Below, piece after piece: positions 5,588 to 11,774 of a DNA stretch of 16,763 bases. The translations under genes and the position numbers were made by a program. The notes under the pieces were generated by a model. The model ran no database searches. It was not told the DNA's origin and was given only the letters and a program-made list of their open reading frames with translations. Source of the stretch: CBDULX01 sp965368175 (GTDB lineage: Bacteria > Pseudomonadota > Gammaproteobacteria > SZUA-229); contig CBDULX010000044.1 in NCBI GenBank assembly GCA_965368175.1, positions 1 through 16,763 on the forward strand, read 5' to 3'. Numbering within the stretch: the stretch's first letter is position 1; each line of letters starts with the position of its first letter.

Positions 5588-6491
5588 GCTTCAACACCTT
5601 ATTCAAATCTGTATGCTCCACCCGGTCGAAATATCTCGCCCGATACAACAAACGCTGCCGTCCCAAAGCGGGATCATCGGTAAAACTGGATCGACAATGC
5701 AGTATATTATTACAAATTATACCTTCACCCGGCCGCAACCTATACCTAAATACATAGGGGTTATTTGGGGTCAACAACTCCGTAATACAAGCCCGTGCCT
5801 CATGAGTGACGGCATCATCCTTCCACTCGATATTCCGAGTACGGGCGGTGTATCTCATATGCAGGTTACCCGATTCTTGCTGCACAGAAAAAACAGGACC
5901 GGTCTGCTCACCACGGATTTCTACACCCTGCTCAATGTTAGGAGGTATTGTCATCACATCCGGTTGCATCAGGGCATTGATATAATCTGGGTTCTGATCT
6001 CGGAGCTGTATGTAGGCGATCTCATGGTCCAGTAACAAATTCTCTCCTCCTTCTGCAGCATCCTGAGCACAATGCATCAAGATCCCCCGAATCTGCTGAT
6101 CAGAACTGTTGTAATAACCATCGGTATGCCAGCTCAGGCGACGATTGGTATATGGAATATACCCGGAATGACGACCCACCTCCCGTACCTGCAAGGAACT
6201 GATGCTGTCACCATCGGCACAAAGATTGCCGTCCAGATGATTCAGGCCCAGCAGTTCGCCAAGGGCCTTAATTTTTGCTTTGTCCACCAGCTTATGATCC
6301 ATAAAACGATAGATCACAAAATTGGTCTGGCTGCAGATATGCTCCAGCTTATCGAGTTGAAGCTGTTCGAAAGCGCTCACTGACAGATCGACCCTGAGCT
6401 GATCTATCGATGTCGGATAATCATCAAGCTTCTGATCCCGCCAGGCTCGATAGGCAGCCTGATTTTCCAGCAGGAAAGGATTGTCTTGCAT
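5571..6491 (-). CDS. TauD/TfdA-family Fe(II)/2-oxoglutarate-dependent dioxygenase
   Basis: The 306-residue protein has the facial triad of the TauD/TfdA/gamma-butyrobetaine hydroxylase family: H122 and D124 in LSWHTDGYY, and H265 in NNILHCRSSF. R280, 15 residues after H265, matches the usual 2-oxoglutarate-binding arginine of RLLYRARYF. An N-terminal domain of about 100 residues precedes the jelly roll, and a GGEN segment follows the HxD strand as in other members. Members hydroxylate small molecules such as sulfonates or trimethyl-amino compounds; the substrate here cannot be named. A role in sulfonate use would fit the neighbourhood but is only a guess. It heads a minus-strand unit with a 63-residue ORF and the Cas6-like gene, divergent from dsrA across 445 bases. 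Confidence 0.85.
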   Translation of the reverse strand: MQDNPFLLENQAAYRAWRDQKLDDYPTSIDQLRVDLSVSAFEQLQLDKLEHICSQTNFVIYRFMDHKLVDKAKIKALGELLGLNHLDGNLCADGDSISSLQVREVGRHSGYIPYTNRRLSWHTDGYYNSSDQQIRGILMHCAQDAAEGGENLLLDHEIAYIQLRDQNPDYINALMQPDVMTIPPNIEQGVEIRGEQTGPVFSVQQESGNLHMRYTARTRNIEWKDDAVTHEARACITELLTPNNPYVFRYRLRPGEGIICNNILHCRSSFTDDPALGRQRLLYRARYFDRVEHTDLNKVLKHVVSE

Positions 6492-6698
6492 ATTCTAAAC
6501 CGCCTTAAAACACTGTTATTTAATGCCTGACTGGTAAAACCAGATGATTCAGGTAGAAGTCATATAAATAATAAACCCTGTCATCGGGCCTGCTAAATAA
6601 ATAATAATTTTATCCCCGGATAAACTAACCTTTTGCACAATATAATGCTATATTACAGCGCTCAGTTTGATGTAGTCAGACGTAGCTGCGATTTTAGC

Positions 6699-6714
6699 TA
6701 TCCCAAAAGGGATA
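6699..6714. repeat. Palindrome TATCCC-N4-GGGATA in the dsrA leader
   Basis: This is a perfect 6-bp inverted repeat around AAAA. It ends seven bases before the ATG of the possible leader ORF at 6721, so it could act as an operator or as a hairpin near that ribosome binding site. Confidence 0.4.
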
Positions 6715-6720
6715 TACAGA

Positions 6721-6807
6721 ATGTCCAATCCCCCCCCATGGGTAAGATGTTCTCATCCGGCAGCTGGGCCTAGACTACTCCCACTGAAGAAGGAGGGGAT
6801 ATTCTGA
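6721..6807 (+). CDS. Possible 28-residue leader peptide upstream of dsrA
   Basis: An ATG at 6721 opens 28 codons ending in TGA at 6805-6807. It reads MSNPPPWVRC at the start, with three consecutive prolines then Trp; such proline runs slow ribosomes. An AGGG lies about 10 bases upstream. The stop codon falls inside the left arm of the 6802-6818 palindrome, so a ribosome there would open that hairpin. This layout would suit translation-linked control of dsr, but chance is possible in a region this long. Confidence 0.2.
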   Translation: MSNPPPWVRCSHPAAGPRLLPLKKEGIF

Positions 6808-6818
6808 CTTGTTCAGAA
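6802..6818. promoter_or_regulatory. Palindrome TTCTGA-N5-TCAGAA, possible operator or leader hairpin
   Basis: A perfect 6-5-6 inverted repeat lies 118 bases before the dsrA start. Its geometry equals that of the repeat at 6845-6861, with centres 43 bases apart, about four helical turns, which is what paired regulator sites often show. Confidence 0.4.
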
Positions 6819-6844
6819 GATAACTTCCACAGACTTATTTAACC

Positions 6845-6861
6845 GTATGGCTCGTCCATAC
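6845..6861. promoter_or_regulatory. Palindrome GTATGG-N5-CCATAC, possible operator or leader hairpin
   Basis: A perfect 6-5-6 inverted repeat lies 75 bases before the dsrA start. It is the same size as the repeat at 6802-6818 but differs in sequence, so the two would bind different proteins or act as RNA hairpins. Confidence 0.4.
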
Positions 6862-6936
6862 ACAGAAAATTAGGGGAGCAGGCATTTCCCGGCCCCTCTA
6901 GGATAAAAACCTGTCGTCCCTACTACGGAGATCGCC

Positions 6937-8193
6937 ATGGCAGCAAAAAAGATCTATGAAACACCGATGCTGGATGTACTGGAAGAAGGCCCCTGGCCTA
7001 GCTTCATTTCTGGTATCAAAGCACTGCGTGATAACCACGAAAGCCAGTTTATAAACGATATGACCAGTTCTTTACTCGGTCAGCTTGAGCATTCTTACGA
7101 AACTCGTAAGGGTTACTGGAAAGGTGGCACCGTGTCCGTATTCGGTTACGGTGGTGGTATCATTCCACGTTTCTCTGAAGTAGCAAAAGCTTTCCCAGAG
7201 TCTAAAGAATTCCACACCCTCCGCGTACAGCCAACTCCTGGCAACTATTACACCACTGACATGTTAAACCAGCTTGCAGATAGCTGGGAAAAACACGGTT
7301 CAGGCCTGGTAACTTTCCACGGTCAGACTGGTAACATCATGTTCATCGGTACAACGACTAACGGTACTCAGGCATTCTTTGATGAAATCAATGAATTCGG
7401 ATGGGATCTGGGTGGTGCGGGTCCTTGTGTACGTACGGCTATGTCTTGCGTAGGTGCGGCTCGCTGTGAAATGTCCTGTACTAACGAGCATGCTGCACAA
7501 CGCTGGCTGGTAAACAACTTCACTGACGATGTTCATCGCCCTGCTCTGCCTTACAAGTTCAAGTTCAAGATTTCTGGTTGTCCAAACGACTGTCAGAATG
7601 CTATTGAACGTTCTGACATGGCAGTAATCGGTACATGGCGCGACGACATGAAAGTTGACCAGGCTGAGTTCCAGAACTACCTGAAATCTAAAGGTCGTCA
7701 GTACATCATCGACAATGTGATTACACGTTGCCCAACTCAGGCTCTAGCACTGGGTGATGACGATACGATTCAGGTTGATAACCGGAACTGTGTACGTTGC
7801 ATGCACTGCCTGAATGTTATGCCTAAAGCCCTGCGTCCAGGCGATGATAAAGGTGTAACCATCCTGATCGGTGGTAAACGTACTCTGAAAATCGGGGACC
7901 TGATGGGCACGGTTATCCTGCCTTTCAAGAAGCTGGATACACGCGAAGACTACGAAGAACTGGTTGAGTTCGCTGAAGAAGTTATCGACTTCTGGGCAGA
8001 GAACGCACTGGAACATGAGCGTTGCGGTGAAATGATCGAACGTATCGGCCTGGTTAACTTCCTGGAAGGTATGGACGTTGATGTTGATCCAAATATGGTT
8101 AACAGCACACGTCAGAGTTCTTATGTCCGTATGGATGGTTGGGACGATGAAGCTGTTAAATGGTTCGAGCGTAAAGCAGAAGCCCAAGCTTAA
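6937..8193 (+). CDS. dsrA: Reverse dissimilatory sulfite reductase, alpha subunit
   Basis: The 418-residue cytoplasmic subunit of the DsrAB heterotetramer oxidises DsrC-bound sulfane sulfur to sulfite in sulfur oxidisers. The siroheme-coupled [4Fe-4S] cysteines are C171 and C177 (CVGAARC) and C215 and C219 (CPNDC). An inserted ferredoxin domain carries C265, C285, C288 and C291 (CVRCMHC). The length is usual for the family, and no key residue is missing. The start has acggag eight bases upstream. It is the first gene of the dsr run, 79 bases before dsrB, with a GC-rich hairpin in the gap. The company of dsrEFH and dsrL shows the oxidative type. Codon choice is strongly biased to CGT, CTG and GGT, as expected for an abundant protein. 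Confidence 0.97.
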   Translation: MAAKKIYETPMLDVLEEGPWPSFISGIKALRDNHESQFINDMTSSLLGQLEHSYETRKGYWKGGTVSVFGYGGGIIPRFSEVAKAFPESKEFHTLRVQPTPGNYYTTDMLNQLADSWEKHGSGLVTFHGQTGNIMFIGTTTNGTQAFFDEINEFGWDLGGAGPCVRTAMSCVGAARCEMSCTNEHAAQRWLVNNFTDDVHRPALPYKFKFKISGCPNDCQNAIERSDMAVIGTWRDDMKVDQAEFQNYLKSKGRQYIIDNVITRCPTQALALGDDDTIQVDNRNCVRCMHCLNVMPKALRPGDDKGVTILIGGKRTLKIGDLMGTVILPFKKLDTREDYEELVEFAEEVIDFWAENALEHERCGEMIERIGLVNFLEGMDVDVDPNMVNSTRQSSYVRMDGWDDEAVKWFERKAEAQA

Positions 8194-8212
8194 AAGTCTT
8201 GAGATTTGATAT

Positions 8213-8233
8213 TCGCGGGGTTTGTCCCCGCGA
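8213..8233. other. GC-rich intercistronic hairpin between dsrA and dsrB
   Basis: A perfect 8-bp stem (tcgcgggg at 8213-8220 with ccccgcga at 8226-8233) closes a tttgt loop. No T-run follows, so it is unlikely to terminate transcription. It more likely protects the dsrA 3' end or marks a processing site. The dsrB ribosome binding site lies about 25 bases further on. Confidence 0.6.
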
Positions 8234-8272
8234 TTATCGTAAAGTTTAAATATATAACTTGAGGAACTAATC

Positions 8273-9349
8273 ATGGCAATGGCAGATATGCGTCCGCCCA
8301 TAGAGTCTGGATGTCCAGACGGTTTCCAGTACATGCATCCTACGATGCGTCGTAATTTTGGCCAGTGGAAATATCACACTGACCCTCGCCCTGGTGTTCT
8401 CTGCCACGTTGCAGAAAGCGGTGAAAAAATCTTCACTGTTAAAGCCGGTACTCAGCGTATTCTTGATCTGTTCACTCTGCGTGAACTGACCAAGATCGGT
8501 GATGAATTTGCAGACGGTTATATCCGTTTTACAATTCGTTCTAACATCGAATTCAATGTTGCCGACGAAGCTAAAGTAGAGCCTCTGATTAAAGCTCTGG
8601 AAGATGCAGGCTACGTTGTTGGTGGTACTAAAAACTCCGTTACTACTCTGTCTCATACACAGGGCTGGTTGCATTGTGACATCCCAGGTACTGATGCATC
8701 TGGTGTTGTTAAATCAATGATGGACGAACTGATCGACGAGTTCAGGCAGTGGAACATGCCTAACCGTGTTCACATGACAACATCTTGCTGCCAGATTAAC
8801 TGTGGTGGTCAGGGTGACATCGCGATCAACGTACAGCACACCAAGCCACCTAAGATCGATCACAGCCTGGTTGCCAACGTTTGTGAACGTCCTTCTGTTG
8901 TTGCTCGTTGTCCTGTAGCGGCTATTCGTCCTGCACTGGTAGATGGCAAACCATCTCTGGAAGTTGACGAGAAGAAATGTATCTGTTGTGGTGCATGTTT
9001 CCCTCCTTGTCCTCCTATGCAGATCAACGATGCAGAGCACAGTAAACTGGCTATCTGGGTCGGTGGTAACCACTCAAATGCTCGTGGCAAACCAACTTTC
9101 CAGAAACTGGTTGCATCCGGTATTCCTAACAACCCACCTCGCTGGCCTGAAGCGACTGCTGTCGTTAAGCAGATACTGAAGTGCTACAAAGAAGACGCTC
9201 GTGACTGGGAGCGTGTTGGTGAGTGGGTTGAGCGTATCGGCTGGCCTCGTTTCTTCGAACTGACTGGTCTGCCATTTACCAAGTACCACATTGATAACTG
9301 GCGTGGTGCTCGTGCAAGCCTGAACGCTTCTACGCACATTCGTTTCTAA
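8273..9349 (+). CDS. dsrB: Reverse dissimilatory sulfite reductase, beta subunit
   Basis: The 358-residue partner of DsrA carries the catalytically active siroheme. The cysteines expected to hold the siroheme-coupled [4Fe-4S] cluster are C135 (HCDIPG) and C172, C173 and C177 (SCCQINC). The ferredoxin domain has C213 (RCPVAAI) and C236, C239 and C242 (CICCGAC) followed by PPCPP. The C-terminal part (RVGEWVERIGWPRFFELTG) is typical of DsrB. TTGAGGA lies a few bases before the ATG; a second ATG two codons later is also possible. It is followed by dsrE after 17 bases. Confidence 0.97.
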   Translation: MAMADMRPPIESGCPDGFQYMHPTMRRNFGQWKYHTDPRPGVLCHVAESGEKIFTVKAGTQRILDLFTLRELTKIGDEFADGYIRFTIRSNIEFNVADEAKVEPLIKALEDAGYVVGGTKNSVTTLSHTQGWLHCDIPGTDASGVVKSMMDELIDEFRQWNMPNRVHMTTSCCQINCGGQGDIAINVQHTKPPKIDHSLVANVCERPSVVARCPVAAIRPALVDGKPSLEVDEKKCICCGACFPPCPPMQINDAEHSKLAIWVGGNHSNARGKPTFQKLVASGIPNNPPRWPEATAVVKQILKCYKEDARDWERVGEWVERIGWPRFFELTGLPFTKYHIDNWRGARASLNASTHIRF

Positions 9350-9366
9350 TTTGAGGATAATGGTCA

Positions 9367-9759
9367 ATGAAGTTATCTATTCAAATTAACGAAGGACCTT
9401 ATACTCACGAAGCATCCACTACCGCCTTGAACTTTATCAAGGCGGCCGTGGAAGCCGGTCATGAGATATTCCGTGTCTTTTTCTATCATGATGGCGTAAA
9501 TAACGGCACTCGTTACACTAAGCCACCACAGGATGACCGCAATATAGTTGCAACATGGTCAGAACTGGCTGAAAAACACGGTCTTGATCTGGTTGTTTGT
9601 GTAGCCGCAGCACAACGCCGCGGTATTGCTGACGAAGGTGAGCAACAGCGTAACGGTCTCGACGGCAATAACATTGCTCCAGGTTTCCGTATCTCAGGTT
9701 TGGGTCAGTTGATTGAAGCTGGTATCGAATCTGAACGTTTAGTTGTGTTTGGTGATTAG
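9367..9759 (+). CDS. dsrE: Sulfurtransferase DsrE (TusD-like subunit of DsrEFH)
   Basis: The 130 residues have the length of A. vinosum DsrE. The active cysteine C78 lies in LDLVVCVAAAQRRG, exactly the position known for the persulfide-carrying residue of DsrE. DsrE2F2H2 is a soluble hexamer that accepts sulfur from TusA and passes it to DsrC. The presence of DsrE with this cysteine separates oxidisers from sulfate reducers. GAGGA precedes the ATG by about nine bases. dsrF starts 11 bases after the stop. Confidence 0.95.
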   Translation: MKLSIQINEGPYTHEASTTALNFIKAAVEAGHEIFRVFFYHDGVNNGTRYTKPPQDDRNIVATWSELAEKHGLDLVVCVAAAQRRGIADEGEQQRNGLDGNNIAPGFRISGLGQLIEAGIESERLVVFGD

Positions 9760-9770
9760 AAGGTGGCACG

Positions 9771-10178
9771 ATGTCAGAGGTAAAGAAATTTTTATACGTT
9801 AACCGCAAGGCGCCCTACGGCACTATTTATGCCTGGGAGTCACTTGAGGTTGTTTTAATCGGTGCAGCTTTTGATCAGGACGTAAGCCTTGCATTCATTG
9901 GCGATGGTGTTTACCAAATCGCTAAAGGTCAGGACACTACGGATCTGGGTATCAAGAACTTTTCACCAACCTACTCTGCTCTGGGTGATTACGACATCAA
10001 CAAAATTTATGTTGAAAAAGAGTCTCTGGAAGCTCGTGGTCTGACGGTTGATGATCTAATGAAACTAACCTGGGAAGATGAAGACGAAGATTGGGCCGAA
10101 AAAGACTCAATCCAGGTTCTTTCGTCTAAAGAGTTAGCTAAAATCATGGATCAGCAAGACGTAGTTCTTAGCTTCTAG
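9771..10178 (+). CDS. dsrF: Sulfur relay protein DsrF (TusC-like subunit of DsrEFH)
   Basis: The 135-residue subunit begins with the family pattern VNRKAPYGTIYAWESLEVVL and continues with an FIGDGVYQIAKGQD segment typical of the TusC/DsrF fold. It contains no cysteine, in keeping with a structural rather than sulfur-carrying role in the hexamer. The ribosome binding site AAGGTGG precedes the ATG. The acidic stretch WEDEDEDWAEKD around residues 100-111 is notable. It is followed by dsrH after 12 bases. Confidence 0.94.
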   Translation: MSEVKKFLYVNRKAPYGTIYAWESLEVVLIGAAFDQDVSLAFIGDGVYQIAKGQDTTDLGIKNFSPTYSALGDYDINKIYVEKESLEARGLTVDDLMKLTWEDEDEDWAEKDSIQVLSSKELAKIMDQQDVVLSF

Positions 10179-10190
10179 GAGGATTCATAT

Positions 10191-10499
10191 ATGTCAATGC
10201 TACATACTGTAAATAAATCACCATTCGAGCGCGATTCGCTAGCAAGTTGCCTGCGTTTAGCGGTCAGCGGTAGCGCTGTTCTTCTAATTGAAGATGGCAT
10301 TTATGGAGCCATGAGCGGAACAGAAAAATCTGCCATGGTTGAGAAAAGCATGAAGGGAGTTTCCTTCTATGTGTTAGGACCTGATCTAAAAGCACGCGGT
10401 ATCAATGAAGACCGTTTAATCGATGGCATTAAAGTTGTCGACTACAACGGTTTTGTAGATCTGGTTGCCAAGCATGACACTAGTCATGCCTGGTTATAA
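10191..10499 (+). CDS. dsrH: Sulfur relay protein DsrH (TusB-like subunit of DsrEFH)
   Basis: The 102-residue subunit has C20 in the segment FERDSLASCLRLA, the conserved cysteine of the DsrH branch. The rest follows the TusB pattern (LLIEDGIYGA, FYVLGPDLKARGI, VDYNGFVDL). A perfect AGGAGG lies before the ATG, suggesting strong translation. It completes the DsrEFH hexamer. The 42 bases to dsrC hold a small palindrome. Confidence 0.94.
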   Translation: MSMLHTVNKSPFERDSLASCLRLAVSGSAVLLIEDGIYGAMSGTEKSAMVEKSMKGVSFYVLGPDLKARGINEDRLIDGIKVVDYNGFVDLVAKHDTSHAWL

Positions 10500-10515
10500 C
10501 TTAATTTTAATATTT

Positions 10516-10530
10516 TACGTTATTAACGTA
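10516..10530. promoter_or_regulatory. Palindrome TACGTT-ATT-AACGTA touching the dsrC ribosome binding site
   Basis: A perfect 6-3-6 inverted repeat ends directly against the GGAG of dsrC. As an RNA hairpin it could limit access to that site or mark an mRNA 5' end after processing. As DNA it could be an operator for a separate dsrC promoter, but I see no clear -35/-10 pair. Confidence 0.35.
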
Positions 10531-10541
10531 GGAGACAAGCA

Positions 10542-10874
10542 ATGCCTATCGAAGTAAATGGTAAGACACTCGAGACTGATGAAGAAGGTTACCTGGCTAA
10601 CCTGAATGAATGGGAACCTGAAGTAGCCACTGTTATGGCTGCCCTGGAAGACCAACCACTGACTGATGCACACTGGGAAGTAATCAATTTCCTGCGTGAA
10701 TACTATGACGAATACCAGATCGCTCCTGCGGTACGTGTTCTGACTAAAGCTATTGGTAAAAAACTGGGTAAAGACAAAGGTAACAGCAAGTACCTGTACG
10801 AACTGTTCCCATATGGCCCAGGTAAACAGGCCTGTAAATATGCCGGTCTGCCAAAACCAACTGGCTGCGTTTAA
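10542..10874 (+). CDS. dsrC: Sulfur carrier DsrC with both catalytic cysteines
   Basis: The 110-residue protein ends in the invariant C-terminal arm KQACKYAGLPKPTGCV, with C98 and C109 ten residues apart. These two cysteines bind the sulfur atom (a trisulfide when cycling through DsrAB) and are reduced or oxidised by the DsrMKJOP complex. The fold segments EVNGK, EEGYL, NEWEPEVA, TDAHWEVINFLR and ELFPYGPGKQ all agree with the family. AGGAG precedes the start. A strong hairpin follows the stop, so dsrC may be made as a separate abundant mRNA. A cysteine-free paralogue is encoded at 4145-4480. Confidence 0.97.
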   Translation: MPIEVNGKTLETDEEGYLANLNEWEPEVATVMAALEDQPLTDAHWEVINFLREYYDEYQIAPAVRVLTKAIGKKLGKDKGNSKYLYELFPYGPGKQACKYAGLPKPTGCV

Positions 10875-10884
10875 TTTAGACGCT

Positions 10885-10912
10885 CAGAGGGGAGTACCCT
10901 CCCTCCCCTCTG
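10885..10912 (+). terminator. Partial terminator or attenuator between dsrC and dsrM
   Basis: A perfect 10-bp GC-rich stem (cagaggggag at 10885-10894, complement at 10903-10912) closes an 8-base loop and is followed by aattttta. The T-run is short, so some transcription should pass into dsrM. It would raise the level of dsrC relative to the membrane-complex genes and protect the dsrC 3' end. Confidence 0.65.
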
Positions 10913-10959
10913 AATTTTTAATATTTGATTAATATTGTTAGTTGCGGAGTATAGCTCTG

Positions 10960-11715
10960 ATGTCCACTTTTATTGCATTACTGCTGACAGCGGCAACGCT
11001 GGTAATGATTATCGGTCTGTTTGTTAAAATCAAGCAGTATCATAGTACTCCTGCTCCTTTAAAAATTCCTGTTACACCGGCTCCTAAATCCACAGGAGGC
11101 GTTGTACTTAGGCTGGCTAAAGAAGTCATTTTCTTTGCAGCCCTGTTCCGTGCGAGCAAATGGACATGGCTATTTGGCTGGATGTTCCATATCGCACTGG
11201 CTCTGGCTTTCCTGCGTCACTTACGTTATGTGATCGACCCGGATGGTATGCTGGGTTTCATGTGGCCCCTGATTAACCTTGAAATTGTACAAAGCTTCGG
11301 GAAATACGCCGGTTTTGCCATGGTAATTGGCTTACTAGGTCTGTTTGGTCGACGCATTTTTGTCAGCCGTGTTCGTTACATCTCTTCACCTTCAGATTAC
11401 CTGATGCTGTTACTGTTTATGTTTATTGCATTTAGTGGTTTGATAATGAGTTTTGTATCACACGTCGATATCGTTCAGGTGAAGGTATTTATGCTGGGCA
11501 TACTGAATCTGGATCCACAGGCACTACCAGTCAGTGTTCCTCTACTGATTCACCTGATACTGGTTTCCATACTCGCCCTGATACTACCTGTGAGCAAACT
11601 GTTGCACATTCCAGGTGTTTTTTATTCCCCTTCACGTAATCAGGTTGATAACCCACGTGAAAAACGTCACATATCAAACTGGGCTAAGAAACTAGATGAA
11701 ACACGCAGCAGTTAA
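10960..11715 (+). CDS. dsrM: DsrM, membrane cytochrome b subunit of the DsrMKJOP complex
   Basis: The 251-residue integral membrane protein of the NarI-like gamma type has about five hydrophobic helices near residues 2-23, 67-88, 106-130, 147-168 and 193-213. H77, H87, H168, H198 and H216 are candidate ligands for its b hemes. It should exchange electrons between the quinone pool and DsrK on the cytoplasmic side. I start it at the ATG at 10960, with GGAG about 10 bases upstream; the frame is open six codons further, from a TTG, but that would run through the ribosome binding site. It is 85 bases after dsrC with a hairpin between. Confidence 0.93.
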   Translation: MSTFIALLLTAATLVMIIGLFVKIKQYHSTPAPLKIPVTPAPKSTGGVVLRLAKEVIFFAALFRASKWTWLFGWMFHIALALAFLRHLRYVIDPDGMLGFMWPLINLEIVQSFGKYAGFAMVIGLLGLFGRRIFVSRVRYISSPSDYLMLLLFMFIAFSGLIMSFVSHVDIVQVKVFMLGILNLDPQALPVSVPLLIHLILVSILALILPVSKLLHIPGVFYSPSRNQVDNPREKRHISNWAKKLDETRSS

Positions 11716-11774
11716 TTGATTTAACACGCTGATACTGAAACAGAATAAACGAAGAGTACGTCGAGGAGTCCAAA

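Larger units (their letters stand above)
6492..6936. promoter_or_regulatory. Divergent regulatory region upstream of dsrA
   Basis: These 445 bases separate the dioxygenase start (6491, minus) from dsrA (6937, plus). AT-rich -10-like hexamers TATAAT (6641-6646) and TATATT (6649-6654) lie in the middle, but I find no good -35 at the right distance, so an activator may be needed. If transcription starts near 6660, the dsrA leader is about 275 bases. Downstream follow three inverted repeats (6699-6714, 6802-6818, 6845-6861), a C8 tract (6730-6737), a possible 28-codon ORF, and a GC-rich imperfect hairpin around 6871-6900 before the dsrA ribosome binding site (acggag, 8 bases before the ATG). Confidence 0.5.

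Noticed and set aside
6633..6654. A standard sigma-70 promoter at TTGCAC / TATATT
   Set aside because: The spacing between these two hexamers is about 10 bases, far from 17. Only the -10-like hexamers are noted.
6937..9349. dsrAB as part of a sulfate-reducing pathway
   Set aside because: dsrEFH and dsrL are present and no dsrD is seen. This combination belongs to sulfur oxidisers.
7300..9367. Antisense ORFs of up to 196 codons across dsrA and dsrB
   Set aside because: These follow from the codon bias of the real genes on the other strand, and they lack family motifs and start signals.
10942..10959. TTG at 10942 as the start of dsrM
   Set aside because: It would use the ribosome binding site GGAG as codons. 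The ATG at 10960 is well placed behind that site.
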